Below, piece by piece: positions 1 through 8,620 of a stretch of DNA of 52,336 bases. Under the pieces are notes generated by a model. That model worked only from the letters and a program-made list of their open reading frames with translations, was not told the DNA's origin and made no database searches. Source of the stretch: Clostridiales bacterium (GTDB taxonomy: Bacteria > Bacillota > Clostridia > Lachnospirales > Lachnospiraceae). Within the stretch, counting starts at the first letter, position 1, and every line of letters begins with the position of its first letter. The DNA is taken from contig JAGZHZ010000018.1 of assembly GCA_018366495.1 (NCBI GenBank), positions 1 to 52,336 on the forward strand. Reading direction: 5' to 3'. A program made the position numbers and the translations under genes.

Positions 1-58
1 GAAGTGCGCCTTTTCAGCGTATGATTCTAGCAATTTATACACAACAAAAGCAAAAAGA

Positions 59-104
59 GGGATGTGAAAAAACTCAATCGAGTTTTTTCACATCCCCTTC
101 TTTT
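59..104 (+). terminator. Intrinsic terminator, long perfect hairpin
   Basis: A perfect 17-bp inverted repeat (59-75 against 80-96) with a 4-base loop is followed by a T-rich stretch. It probably ends transcription from a gene lying left of the window. The stem carries A-runs on the left arm, so it could also work for transcripts from the other strand. Confidence 0.85.
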
Positions 105-321
105 CGTTTATCCCGTTTCAGGCAGAGAGTTTGCGATATTCCGGTGGAGAGAAAAATTATTTCCACAGCAGCTTTTTCTTCATTGAAATAAGCATTCATA
201 ATAGCTACTGATAGCATCACGACGCAGCAAGAAAGTAGAAATTCTATCCGATTCTTGTTATTATAGTGACAGGAATTACAGAAGGGATTCTGTATACATA
301 AAAAGAAAGGACGACAGAAAA
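98..321. other. Leader region between terminator and truA, no gene seen
   Basis: About 220 bases without a convincing ORF on either strand. A TATAGT at 262-267 could be a -10 box but has no matching -35. A 7-bp inverted repeat (277-283 against 288-294) lies just upstream of the truA ribosome binding site and could form a small hairpin in the leader. The first 58 bases of the window hold no recognisable gene end. Confidence 0.4.
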
Positions 322-1059
322 ATGAATTATGGATTGTGGATACAGTATGATGGAACACGGTATGAAGGATGGCAGAGACAGACACGGACACAGCAGACGA
401 TTCAGGGAAAAATTGAGGCAGTCTTAAGCCGGATGTTCGGAGAGACGATTGAGATACAGGGAGCAGGAAGAACAGACGCAGGTGTCCATGCAGCAGGGCA
501 GGTTGCAAATTTCCACACTGATAAAAAAGCAGAGTGCGAATGGATTAAGCAGGAACTAAACCGATATCTGCCGGCAGATATCGGAGTTCTAGATGTCAGA
601 GTGATGGAGCCGCGGTTTCACAGCAGACTGTCGGCAAAAGAAAAAGTGTATCGCTATCGGATTGGTACAGAGAAAGGAAAAAATGTATTTTCAGGCAGAT
701 GGATCTATGGCATTTATGAATCGCTTGATCTGGAAGCAATGAGGCGTGCGGCACATCTATTGTGCGGTACTCATGATTATCGCAGCTTCTGCGGAAATAA
801 GAAGATGAAAAAATCGACTGTCCGGACGATTTATGACATTGCAGTTGAAGAAAAAGACGGAGAATTGTGGCTGACCTTTAGGGGAGACGGTTTTTTGCAG
901 CAGATGGTGCGGATTTTGACAGGAACTCTGATTGAAGTGGGACAGGGACAGAGAAAAGCGGAGAGCATGGGAGAAATTTTGGAAAAGAAAGATCGGCAGT
1001 ATGCCGGAAAGACGGCTCCGGCACAGGGGCTGATAATGATGGAAGTACATTACAATTAA
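322..1059 (+). CDS. truA: tRNA pseudouridine(38-40) synthase TruA
   Basis: TruA converts uridines 38, 39 and 40 in the anticodon stem-loop of many tRNAs to pseudouridine, in the cytoplasm. The 245-residue length is normal. The family signature GRTDAGVHA is at residues 49-57, with the catalytic aspartate at 52; the N-terminal QYDGTRYEGWQ block and the late FRGDGFLQQMVR block are also typical. The ATG at 322 follows an AGAAAGGA ribosome binding site. In many Firmicutes truA follows the ecfA/ecfT transporter genes; here a strong terminator at 59-104 separates it from whatever lies upstream, so it may be transcribed from its own weak promoter. Assignment is firm. Confidence 0.97.
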   Translation: MNYGLWIQYDGTRYEGWQRQTRTQQTIQGKIEAVLSRMFGETIEIQGAGRTDAGVHAAGQVANFHTDKKAECEWIKQELNRYLPADIGVLDVRVMEPRFHSRLSAKEKVYRYRIGTEKGKNVFSGRWIYGIYESLDLEAMRRAAHLLCGTHDYRSFCGNKKMKKSTVRTIYDIAVEEKDGELWLTFRGDGFLQQMVRILTGTLIEVGQGQRKAESMGEILEKKDRQYAGKTAPAQGLIMMEVHYN

Positions 1060-1232
1060 TCAGCCAAAAGTCCACTCCTTTAGATGTAGGATGGATAGCC
1101 AGACAGGAACAATAAGTTGAAAGTAAAAAAAGAGATAGGCAAAAAGACCTCCTTGTATTATAATAGAAAAATAGAGAATGAAACAAAATCGGCAGGATTC
1201 GCAGACCGATAGGGTGTTAAATGGAGGAAGAT

Positions 1233-2093
1233 ATGAACAAAATTGCAATCGTAACCGACAGCAATAGCGGAATTACGCAAAAAATGGCAAAAGAAATGGG
1301 AGTGTATGTACTTCCTATGCCATTTTTTATCAATGGGGAACTATTCTTGGAAGATATCAGCCTGTCTCAGGAAGAATTTTACAAATATCTGACAGAAGAT
1401 GCGGATATCAGTACGTCACAGCCGTCGCCAAAAGATCTGACCGATCTGTGGGATCAGATTTTGAAAGAGTACGATGAGATTGTGCATATTCCGATGTCAA
1501 GCGGACTGAGTGCTTCTTGTCAGACAGCTGCTGCAATGGCACAGGACTATGACGGGAAAGTTCAGGTGGTGGACAACCAGCAGATTTCAGTTACTTTAAA
1601 AGAGTCTGTAAGAGATGCCCAAAAGCTGGTTGAACAGGGAAAAAATGCGGCGCAGATTAAACAGATTCTGGAAGAAAAGAAGTATAGAAGCAGTATTTAT
1701 ATCACGCTTGAGACACTGAAATATTTAAAGAAGGGCGGAAGAATCACTCCGGCGGCCGCGGCAATCGGAACCATTTTGAATTTAAAACCGGTTCTCCAAA
1801 TTCAAGGAGAAAAGCTGGATGCCTATTCAAAGGCGAGAGGAAAGAACAGAGCAAAAGCAATTATGATTGATGCGATGAAAAAAGATCTTTCATCTCGATT
1901 CAGCAAGGCAGCGCAGGAGGGAAAAGTAAAACTCATGGCAGCGTATACAGGGAATATAGAAGAAGCTGCGGAGTGGCAAAAACTGTTGGAAAGTGAATTT
2001 GGCACAGAAATAGAGATGGATCCGCTTTCATTGAGCGTGGCGTGCCATATTGGATATGGAGCGCTTGCAGTGGCAGCAGCAGAGTGCCTGTAG
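1233..2093 (+). CDS. DegV family fatty-acid-binding protein
   Basis: DegV (FakB-like) proteins bind a single fatty acid; some hand it to a FakA kinase for phosphorylation and phospholipid synthesis. The protein opens with KIAIVTDSNSGI and has TSQPSP at about residues 61-66 and SSGLSAS at 89-95, both lipid-pocket blocks of the family; at 286 residues it is full length. I chose the ATG at 1233 because TGGAGGA lies 5 bases ahead of it; the upstream in-frame ATG at 1221 has no good site and would put the SD inside the gene. A TATAAT at 1159-1164 without a clear -35 is the only promoter hint. The partner kinase FakA is not in the window, so a FakB role is inference. Confidence 0.93.
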   Translation: MNKIAIVTDSNSGITQKMAKEMGVYVLPMPFFINGELFLEDISLSQEEFYKYLTEDADISTSQPSPKDLTDLWDQILKEYDEIVHIPMSSGLSASCQTAAAMAQDYDGKVQVVDNQQISVTLKESVRDAQKLVEQGKNAAQIKQILEEKKYRSSIYITLETLKYLKKGGRITPAAAAIGTILNLKPVLQIQGEKLDAYSKARGKNRAKAIMIDAMKKDLSSRFSKAAQEGKVKLMAAYTGNIEEAAEWQKLLESEFGTEIEMDPLSLSVACHIGYGALAVAAAECL

Positions 2094-2128
2094 GCAGAGA
2101 CAGCTGAAAGAGGAAAGGAGAGAAGACG

Positions 2129-3247
2129 ATGGAAAAGTCAAAAGTATATTTCACAGATTTGCGTGTAAAAAATGGAGACAATCTTCAGAAAAAACTGGAA
2201 CGTTTAATTAAAAAAGCTGGCATTGGCCAGATTGATTTTGAAAAACATTTTGCGGCAATTAAAATTCATTTCGGAGAGCCGGGAAACCTGGCATATCTGC
2301 GTCCAAATTATGCAAAGACGGTAGCAGATGTTGTGAAAGAACTAGGAGGAAAGCCATTTCTGACTGACTGCAATACTTTGTATGTGGGCGGAAGAAAAAA
2401 TGCGCTGGATCATATTGACTCTGCATATTTGAATGGATTTACACCATTTTCTACAGGATGTCATGTGATTATAGCAGACGGCTTAAAAGGAACGGACGAG
2501 GCGCTTGTGCCGGTGAAAGGCGGAGAATATGTAAAAGAAGCAAAGATTGGCCAAGCAATTATGGATGCGGATATTATTATCACTTTGAACCATTTTAAAG
2601 GCCATGAGGCAACTGGATTTGGCGGCGCTTTAAAAAATATCGGAATGGGATGCGGATCAAGGGCTGGAAAGATGGAAATGCACAGTGCAGGAAAGCCGTA
2701 TGTAGATCAGGAACTTTGTATCGGATGCGGAAAATGTACAAAGATTTGCGCGCATGATGCAGCGATCGTAAAAGACAAAAAAGCATCTATTGATCATGAT
2801 AAATGTGTGGGATGCGGAAGATGTATCGGAGTCTGTCCTCGCGATGCAGTCAATCCGGCGTCGGATGAATCTTTTGATATTTTAAATTATAAGATTGCAG
2901 AGTACAGCAAAGCCGTTTTGGACGGCAGACCAAACTTCCACATCAGTCTGGTGATTGATGTATCTCCGTTCTGCGACTGTCATGCAGAGAACGATGCGCC
3001 GATCGTTCCGGATGTAGGAATGTTTGCCTCCTTTGACCCAGTAGCGCTTGACGTGGCATGTGCGGATGCGGTAAACCGCCAGAAACCATTTTCAGACAGC
3101 CTTTTGGGAGAGGCCTGCGAGGAAGGACATGTACACAGAGATCATTTTGGAATGGTCAGTCCGAATACAAACTGGAAGAGCTGCATTGAACATGCAGAAA
3201 AACTGGGAATCGGAACGAGCGAGTACGAACTGATTGAAGTAAAATAA
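2129..3247 (+). CDS. DUF362 domain protein with two 4Fe-4S clusters
   Basis: The first 185 residues match the DUF362 family, including NHFKGHEATGFGGALKN near residues 154-170. A bacterial-type ferredoxin module follows, with cysteines at 197, 200, 203, 207 and at 226, 229, 232, 236 (two CxxCxxCxxxC motifs, the last followed by P). This predicts a cytoplasmic iron-sulfur protein, probably moving electrons, but the reaction of the family is not established. It starts 36 bases after degV behind GGAAAGGAGAG and shares its direction, so the two are likely cotranscribed. It ends at a strong terminator. Functional annotation beyond ferredoxin-like would be guesswork. Confidence 0.92.
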   Translation: MEKSKVYFTDLRVKNGDNLQKKLERLIKKAGIGQIDFEKHFAAIKIHFGEPGNLAYLRPNYAKTVADVVKELGGKPFLTDCNTLYVGGRKNALDHIDSAYLNGFTPFSTGCHVIIADGLKGTDEALVPVKGGEYVKEAKIGQAIMDADIIITLNHFKGHEATGFGGALKNIGMGCGSRAGKMEMHSAGKPYVDQELCIGCGKCTKICAHDAAIVKDKKASIDHDKCVGCGRCIGVCPRDAVNPASDESFDILNYKIAEYSKAVLDGRPNFHISLVIDVSPFCDCHAENDAPIVPDVGMFASFDPVALDVACADAVNRQKPFSDSLLGEACEEGHVHRDHFGMVSPNTNWKSCIEHAEKLGIGTSEYELIEVK

Positions 3248-3256
3248 TAGAGTATG

Positions 3257-3300
3257 GGGTATGGAAAAGGCGGATTCGCCGAACCATACCCTATTTTTAT
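3257..3300 (+). terminator. Intrinsic terminator after DUF362 gene
   Basis: Arms 3257-3264 and 3284-3291 are an exact 8-bp inverted repeat; an inner GGCG/CGCC pair sits between them. The hairpin is followed by CTATTTTTATCTTTT. It separates the degV-DUF362 unit from ftsH. Confidence 0.85.
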
Positions 3301-3350
3301 CTTTTCTGCACAATCTGCAGTATTTCATAAAACTTTAACAAATATCCTTA

Positions 3351-3378
3351 TTGATTTCTGAATCAGGTGTATTATAAT
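3351..3378 (+). promoter_or_regulatory. Promoter of ftsH
   Basis: TTGATT (3351-3356), a 16-base spacer and TATAAT (3373-3378) form a good sigma-A-type promoter 29 bases before the ftsH start codon. Confidence 0.75.
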
Positions 3379-3407
3379 AAAATAGACTATTTATGAGGAG
3401 GAAAAAA

Positions 3408-5624
3408 ATGAACGAGAATCAGCCATCGAATCAGAATTATCAAAATCGTGGTCCGAATGACTCTCAAAATAGACCACAGCCAGACCCGAATGTCGGACCT
3501 GGAAATATGCAGGGACCCAAAAAACACAGCTTTTTATTTTTTTTAATGGCTGCACTGGCGCTTTTTGTCAGTATTAAACTTTTTAGTGGAGTTTTGGGAG
3601 ATACAACAACACAGGAGATCACATACGATCAGTTTATAAAAATGATAGAAAACGGCAAAGTGGCAGAAGTTGAATTTGAGTCAGACAGAATTGTCATTGT
3701 GCCGAAGAATCCAGCTTATGCCGGAAGAATCTTTGAATTCTACACAGGAAGAGTTTATGATCCGGAATTAACACAGAAACTGTTGGATGCAGGGGTGACT
3801 TTCAAAGAAGAGATACCAGATACGACATCCGCAGTCATCTTAAATGTGATTCTGACTTTTGTACCGATTATTCTGCTTTTGGTTCTTCCATTTTTTATGT
3901 TTAGAAAGATGTCAAAAAATGGCGGCGGAATGATGGGCGTCGGAAAAAGCAAAGCAAAAGTATACGTTCAAAAAGAGACAGGCGTCACATTTAAAGATGT
4001 GGCAGGTCAGGAAGAAGCAAAGGAATCATTGCAGGAAGTCGTGGATTTTCTGGAGAATCCAGGAAAATATACGAAAATTGGAGCAAAACTTCCTAAAGGA
4101 GCACTGCTTGTAGGACCTCCTGGAACAGGAAAGACTCTGCTCGCAAAGGCAGTTGCCGGGGAAGCTCATGTGCCGTTTTTTTCACTGTCAGGTTCTGACT
4201 TTGTAGAAATGTTTGTCGGTGTCGGCGCTTCGCGTGTCAGAGATTTGTTTGAAGAAGCCAAAAAGAACGCTCCATGTATCATTTTCATTGATGAGATTGA
4301 TGCGATTGGAAAAAGCCGTGACAGTCGCTACGGCAGCGGTAATGATGAGCGCGAACAGACATTGAATCAGCTCTTGGCAGAGATGGATGGATTTGATACG
4401 TCAAAAGGTCTCTTGATTCTGGCTGCTACAAACCGTCCGGAAGTTCTCGATAAGGCGCTGTTAAGACCGGGACGTTTTGATCGTCGTGTCATTGTTGATA
4501 AACCGGATTTAAAAGGAAGAATTGATATCTTAAAAGTTCATGCCAAAAATGTTCTGCTTGATGAGAGCGTAGATCTGGAAGCAATCGCACTTGCTACGTC
4601 GGGCGCAGTTGGATCAGATCTTGCAAATATGATCAATGAGGCGGCAATCTTAGCTGTAAAAAAAGGCAGAAATGCAGTCAGCCAAAAAGATCTGTTTGAG
4701 GCTGTGGAAGTGGTGCTTGTCGGAAAAGAGAAAAAAGACCGTATCATGAGCAAAGAAGAAAGAAGAATTGTTTCTTACCATGAGGTTGGTCACGCCCTGA
4801 TCAGTGCACTTCAGAAAGATTCAGAACCCGTTCAGAAAATTACGATTGTGCCGAGAACAATGGGGGCTCTGGGATATGTCATGAATGTTCCGGAAGAAGA
4901 AAAGTATTTAAATACAGAGAAAGAGATCCGCGCAATGCTGGTAGAACTTGTCGGCGGACGTGCGGCAGAAGAGATTGTATTTGACACGGTGACGACAGGG
5001 GCATCGAACGATATCGAGAGAGCCACAGACGTTGCCAGAGCGATGATCACACAATATGGAATGTCTGAAAAATTTGGACTGATTGCGCTGGAAACTCCGG
5101 CGAACAGATACTTAGACGGACAGGTTGTGATGAACTGCAGTGATGTCACTGCGGCGGAAGTAGATCAGGAAGTAATGCGTGTCCTGAAAGATGCGTATGA
5201 GGAAGCAAAACGTCTTCTGAGCGAGAATAGAGATGCGCTCGATAAGATCGCAGAATTCCTAATTGAGAAAGAGACGATTACAGGAAAAGAATTCATAAAG
5301 ATTTTCCGAAAAGTAAAAGGTCTGCCTGAGCCGGAAGAAAATGAAGAAAAACAAAAATCTGGCCGTGTGACAGAAAAGCCGAAGGTTGATCTGAAAAAAG
5401 AGGAAATAAAAGAAGAAAATCCGAATGTGATTGAACTGCCGGATACTTCTGCAGAGGAAGAAAATCCGGAGAAGTCTGAGAAAGAAAAAAATCTGGAGAT
5501 CTCAAAAGAAAGCAGTTCAGAGGGAAAAAAATCGGAAGAAACATTTTCAGAAGAGAAAGCTTCAGAGGAGACTGCTTCAGAATCATCAAACGTTTATCAA
5601 ATTGAAGATGAAGAAGAGAACTAA
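3408..5624 (+). CDS. ftsH: ATP-dependent zinc metalloprotease FtsH
   Basis: FtsH is a membrane-anchored hexameric AAA+ protease that degrades damaged membrane proteins and some regulators. Seen: a 40-residue N-terminal tail rich in Asn, Pro and Gln; membrane segments at about 41-63 and 142-165 around an extracellular domain; Walker A GPPGTGKT at 236-243; Walker B IIFIDE at 291-296; the second region of homology with RPGRFDRR; and the zinc site HEVGH at 458-462. An acidic, Ser/Glu/Lys-rich low-complexity tail of about 100 residues follows residue 640, longer than in FtsH of B. subtilis. I chose the ATG at 3408, preceded by AGGAGG at 6 bases, over the one at 3393, which lies before the SD. Own promoter and terminator suggest a single-gene unit. 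Confidence 0.97.
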   Translation: MNENQPSNQNYQNRGPNDSQNRPQPDPNVGPGNMQGPKKHSFLFFLMAALALFVSIKLFSGVLGDTTTQEITYDQFIKMIENGKVAEVEFESDRIVIVPKNPAYAGRIFEFYTGRVYDPELTQKLLDAGVTFKEEIPDTTSAVILNVILTFVPIILLLVLPFFMFRKMSKNGGGMMGVGKSKAKVYVQKETGVTFKDVAGQEEAKESLQEVVDFLENPGKYTKIGAKLPKGALLVGPPGTGKTLLAKAVAGEAHVPFFSLSGSDFVEMFVGVGASRVRDLFEEAKKNAPCIIFIDEIDAIGKSRDSRYGSGNDEREQTLNQLLAEMDGFDTSKGLLILAATNRPEVLDKALLRPGRFDRRVIVDKPDLKGRIDILKVHAKNVLLDESVDLEAIALATSGAVGSDLANMINEAAILAVKKGRNAVSQKDLFEAVEVVLVGKEKKDRIMSKEERRIVSYHEVGHALISALQKDSEPVQKITIVPRTMGALGYVMNVPEEEKYLNTEKEIRAMLVELVGGRAAEEIVFDTVTTGASNDIERATDVARAMITQYGMSEKFGLIALETPANRYLDGQVVMNCSDVTAAEVDQEVMRVLKDAYEEAKRLLSENRDALDKIAEFLIEKETITGKEFIKIFRKVKGLPEPEENEEKQKSGRVTEKPKVDLKKEEIKEENPNVIELPDTSAEEENPEKSEKEKNLEISKESSSEGKKSEETFSEEKASEETASESSNVYQIEDEEEN

Positions 5625-5648
5625 TAAAAAGAACAAAAAGAAAAGAGA

Positions 5649-5682
5649 GACTGCCGTAAAAAAGTTACGGCGGTCTTTTTTT
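5649..5682 (+). terminator. Intrinsic terminator after ftsH
   Basis: An 11-bp stem (5649-5659 against 5665-5675, one G-T pair) with a 5-base loop runs straight into seven Ts. Confidence 0.92.
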
Positions 5683-5723
5683 AGAAAAATATTTTCACTT
5701 TCTGAAAAATAATAGAAAAATTA

Positions 5724-5732
5724 TGGTATAGT
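5724..5732 (+). promoter_or_regulatory. Extended -10 promoter of uvrC
   Basis: TGGTATAGT is an extended -10 element (TG at 5724-5725, TATAGT at 5727-5732), 46 bases before the uvrC ATG. No good -35 hexamer is present, as is common for extended -10 promoters. Confidence 0.5.
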
Positions 5733-5778
5733 AATGAAAAGAGACGGCAGAAAAACAAAGTAAGAAGGGAGGAATGTT

Positions 5779-7620
5779 ATGTTTCAGATCGAGGAAGAAC
5801 TAAAGAAGCTTCCATCAAAGCCAGGCGTTTATCTGATGCATGACGAAGAGGATACAATCATTTATGTCGGAAAGGCAGTCAGTCTGAAAAACAGAGTGCG
5901 TCAGTACTTTCAGAGCAGTCGGGTGAGAAGCTCTAAAATTGAACAGATGGTATCAAAAATCAGCAGATTTGAGTATATTGTAACCGATTCGGAGCTGGAA
6001 GCGCTTGTATTAGAATGTAATTTAATCAAAGAGCATCAGCCGAAATATAATACGATGCTGAAAGATGATAAAACATATCCATTTATCAAAGTATCTACCG
6101 CTGAGGCATACCCGCGTGTCTTTCTGTCACGTTCCATGAAAAAGGAAAAAGCAAAATATTACGGCCCTTATACGAGCTCAAAAGCGGTAAAAGATACGAT
6201 TGATCTGATTCAAAAACTGTTTCAGCTGCGCACTTGCAGCCGTAATCTGCCAAAGGATACAGGAAAAGGAAGACCATGTCTGAACTATCACATCGGTCAG
6301 TGTAAGGCTCCGTGTCAGGGGTTGATTTCTCAAGCTGAATATCAGGAGCAGGTAGAGAAAGCTGTCCGTTTTCTGGAAGGAGATCAGGAGCCGGTGATTC
6401 GGATGCTGGAAAAAAAGATGCAGGCGGCGTCCGAGAGAATGGATTTTGAAAGTGCAATGGAGCAGAGAGATCTGATTGAAAGTATACGACAGATTTCACA
6501 GAAGCAGAAGATTACTCAGAGCGACGGGGAGGATCGGGATATCATTGCAGCAGCTACAGACGGGGAAGATGCTGTTGTCCAGGTTTTTTTTGTCAGAGGC
6601 GGAAAGCTGATCGGGCGAGATCATTTTTATCTGCGGGCGGCGATAAATGATACAAAAAGCAGTATACTAAACAGCTTTATAAAACAATTTTATTCAGGGA
6701 CACCGTTTATTCCGAAGGAACTGGTACTTCAGACAGAGGTGGAAGATCACGAAATTCTGGAACAGTGGATGACACAAAAACGGGGATCAAAAGTCTATAT
6801 CAAAGTTCCTAAAAAAGGAACAAAAGAAAAACTGGTAGAGCTTGCGGAAAAAAATGCGGAGATGGTTTTGGAACAGGATCGCGAGAGGATCAAAAGAGAG
6901 GAAGCAAGGACAAGCGGAGCTGTGCGGGAACTGGAAGAACTTTTAAAATTGTCTCAGATCACGAGAATCGAAGCGTTCGATATCTCTAATACAAGCGGGA
7001 TTGAATCGGTAGGTTCCATGGTTGTATATGAAAATGGAAAACCAAAGAGAAGTGATTACAGAAAATTTAAGATCAAATGGGTGAAAGGTCCAAACGATTA
7101 CGCCAGTATGGAAGAAGTGCTGACAAGACGATTCTGCCATGGAATCAGGGAAAATCAGGGGAGAGAAAATATACAGGACAGTTTCAGAAGGTTTCCGGAT
7201 CTGATTATGATGGATGGTGGAAAAGGACAAGTTCATGTGGCGCAGAAAGTTCTGGAAAGCATGAATTTGACTATTCCAGTCTGCGGCATGGTAAAAGACG
7301 ACAGCCACAGGACGAGAGGACTTTATTTTAAGGATCAGGAAGTGGTTATAGATAAAAATACAGAGAGTTTTCGACTGATTACCAGAATACAGGACGAAGC
7401 GCACCGTTTTGCGATTGAATATCATCGTGCTCTGCGCGGGAAAAGTCAAGTACATTCTGTGCTGGATGAGATCGAGGGGATCGGTCCGGCAAGGAGAAAA
7501 TCCCTGATGCAGACATTTACATCGCTTGAGGCGATCAAAAATGCAGCGGTTGAAGAACTGTTGAAAGCGCCTTCGATGAACAGAAAAAGTGCGGAAAAAG
7601 TGTATGATTTCTTTCATTGA
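5779..7620 (+). CDS. uvrC: Excinuclease ABC subunit C (UvrC)
   Basis: UvrC makes both incisions flanking a bulky DNA lesion after loading by UvrA and UvrB. The 613-residue protein has all expected parts: the GIY-YIG nuclease at the N-terminus (GVYLMHDE near 16-23, then IIYVGKA), the cysteine-containing block with CLNYHIGQCKAPC, a UVR/UvrB-binding segment near residues 205-240, the RNase H-like nuclease half beginning about RIEAFDISNTSG, and a C-terminal helix-hairpin-helix region with DEIEGIGPARRKSL. It follows the ftsH terminator and has its own promoter; its stop codon overlaps the -35 box of the next gene. Confidence 0.97.
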   Translation: MFQIEEELKKLPSKPGVYLMHDEEDTIIYVGKAVSLKNRVRQYFQSSRVRSSKIEQMVSKISRFEYIVTDSELEALVLECNLIKEHQPKYNTMLKDDKTYPFIKVSTAEAYPRVFLSRSMKKEKAKYYGPYTSSKAVKDTIDLIQKLFQLRTCSRNLPKDTGKGRPCLNYHIGQCKAPCQGLISQAEYQEQVEKAVRFLEGDQEPVIRMLEKKMQAASERMDFESAMEQRDLIESIRQISQKQKITQSDGEDRDIIAAATDGEDAVVQVFFVRGGKLIGRDHFYLRAAINDTKSSILNSFIKQFYSGTPFIPKELVLQTEVEDHEILEQWMTQKRGSKVYIKVPKKGTKEKLVELAEKNAEMVLEQDRERIKREEARTSGAVRELEELLKLSQITRIEAFDISNTSGIESVGSMVVYENGKPKRSDYRKFKIKWVKGPNDYASMEEVLTRRFCHGIRENQGRENIQDSFRRFPDLIMMDGGKGQVHVAQKVLESMNLTIPVCGMVKDDSHRTRGLYFKDQEVVIDKNTESFRLITRIQDEAHRFAIEYHRALRGKSQVHSVLDEIEGIGPARRKSLMQTFTSLEAIKNAAVEELLKAPSMNRKSAEKVYDFFH

Positions 7621-7645
7621 TGTTAGGACTGGATTGTGATAAAAT
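7617..7645 (+). promoter_or_regulatory. Promoter of hprK overlapping the uvrC stop
   Basis: TTGATG (7617-7622), exactly 17 bases, then TAAAAT (7640-7645). The -35 hexamer contains the TGA stop codon of uvrC. It would start RNA about 25 bases before the hprK ATG, giving hprK-glcK a promoter independent of uvrC. Confidence 0.65.
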
Positions 7646-7676
7646 AAAAAAAATGACTAAAAAAGGAGATCCAAAG

Positions 7677-8609
7677 ATGAATGGTGTGGAATTGACGAAA
7701 GTCATCGAAAAGCTGAATCTGGAAAATATGACGCCCGATATTGATGCCTCAGAGATCCGAATCAAGCTTCCTGATATCAACCGTCCGGCATTGCAGCTGA
7801 CAGGATATTTTGATCACTTTGATTCGGAACGCGTGCAGATTATCGGCTATGTAGAATACACATATCTGGAACATCTGAGCAGAGAAAAAAAACTGCCGGT
7901 CTACGAACAATTTTTATCAAGCAAAATTCCGTGTGTGATCTATACGACAAAAACGCAGCCGGACGAAGATATGCTCAGACTTGCGAATAAGTATCGGGTG
8001 CCGATTCTGAGAACATCTCGGACGACATCATCGTTTATGGCTGAGATCATCCGATGGCTGAACGTAGAACTTGCACCGTGCATTTCCATTCACGGCGTGC
8101 TTGTGGATGTGTACGGCGAAGGCGTTCTGATTATGGGAGAGAGCGGAATCGGAAAGAGCGAAGCAGCGCTGGAACTGATCAAAAGAGGTCATCGTCTTGT
8201 ATCAGACGATGTGGTGGAGATTCGAAGAGTCAGCGATGAGACGCTGATCGGATCGGCTCCGGATATCACGCGTCATTTTATTGAGCTGAGAGGTATCGGC
8301 ATCATAGATGTCAAGACACTGTTTGGTGTGGAGAGTGTAAAGAATACACAGTCCATTGATCTGGTAATTAAACTGGAAGAGTGGAACAGAGACAAAGAAT
8401 ACGATCGCCTTGGACTGGAAGAAGAGTATACAGAATTTCTGGGAAATAAAGTGGTATGTCATTCTCTGCCGATCCGTCCGGGACGAAACCTGGCAATCAT
8501 TGTGGAATCAGCCGCTGTCAACCACAGACAGAAAAAGATGGGTTATAACGCTGCTCAGGAGCTGTATAACCGTGTACAGAACAGTTTATCAAAACGTAAA
8601 GAGCAATAA
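7677..8609 (+). CDS. hprK: HPr kinase/phosphorylase
   Basis: HprK phosphorylates and dephosphorylates Ser46 of the PTS protein HPr and so drives carbon catabolite repression through CcpA in Firmicutes. The 310-residue length is exactly that of the family. Seen: the HPrK N-terminal domain, His139 in the ISIHGVLVDVYG block, Walker A GESGIGKS at 154-161, VSDDVVEI, and the family signature IELRGIGIIDV near 203-213. The ATG at 7677 is chosen because AAAAGGAGA precedes it; an upstream in-frame ATG at 7617 overlaps the uvrC stop and has no SD. It is followed after 11 bases by a glucokinase gene, so sensing and use of glucose are linked in one unit. Confidence 0.96.
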   Translation: MNGVELTKVIEKLNLENMTPDIDASEIRIKLPDINRPALQLTGYFDHFDSERVQIIGYVEYTYLEHLSREKKLPVYEQFLSSKIPCVIYTTKTQPDEDMLRLANKYRVPILRTSRTTSSFMAEIIRWLNVELAPCISIHGVLVDVYGEGVLIMGESGIGKSEAALELIKRGHRLVSDDVVEIRRVSDETLIGSAPDITRHFIELRGIGIIDVKTLFGVESVKNTQSIDLVIKLEEWNRDKEYDRLGLEEEYTEFLGNKVVCHSLPIRPGRNLAIIVESAAVNHRQKKMGYNAAQELYNRVQNSLSKRKEQ

Positions 8610-8620
8610 GGAGAGAAAAA

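Noticed and set aside
1..24. Possible end of an upstream + strand gene (frame 1 reads seven codons to a TGA at 22-24)
   Set aside because: Seven codons cannot be assigned, and other frames are equally open; the terminator at 59 shows only that something upstream probably ends here.
5431..5712. Lys/Arg-rich 93-codon frame overlapping the ftsH end
   Set aside because: It is the +1 frame of the repetitive Glu/Lys/Ser tail of ftsH, with no SD and no family resemblance.
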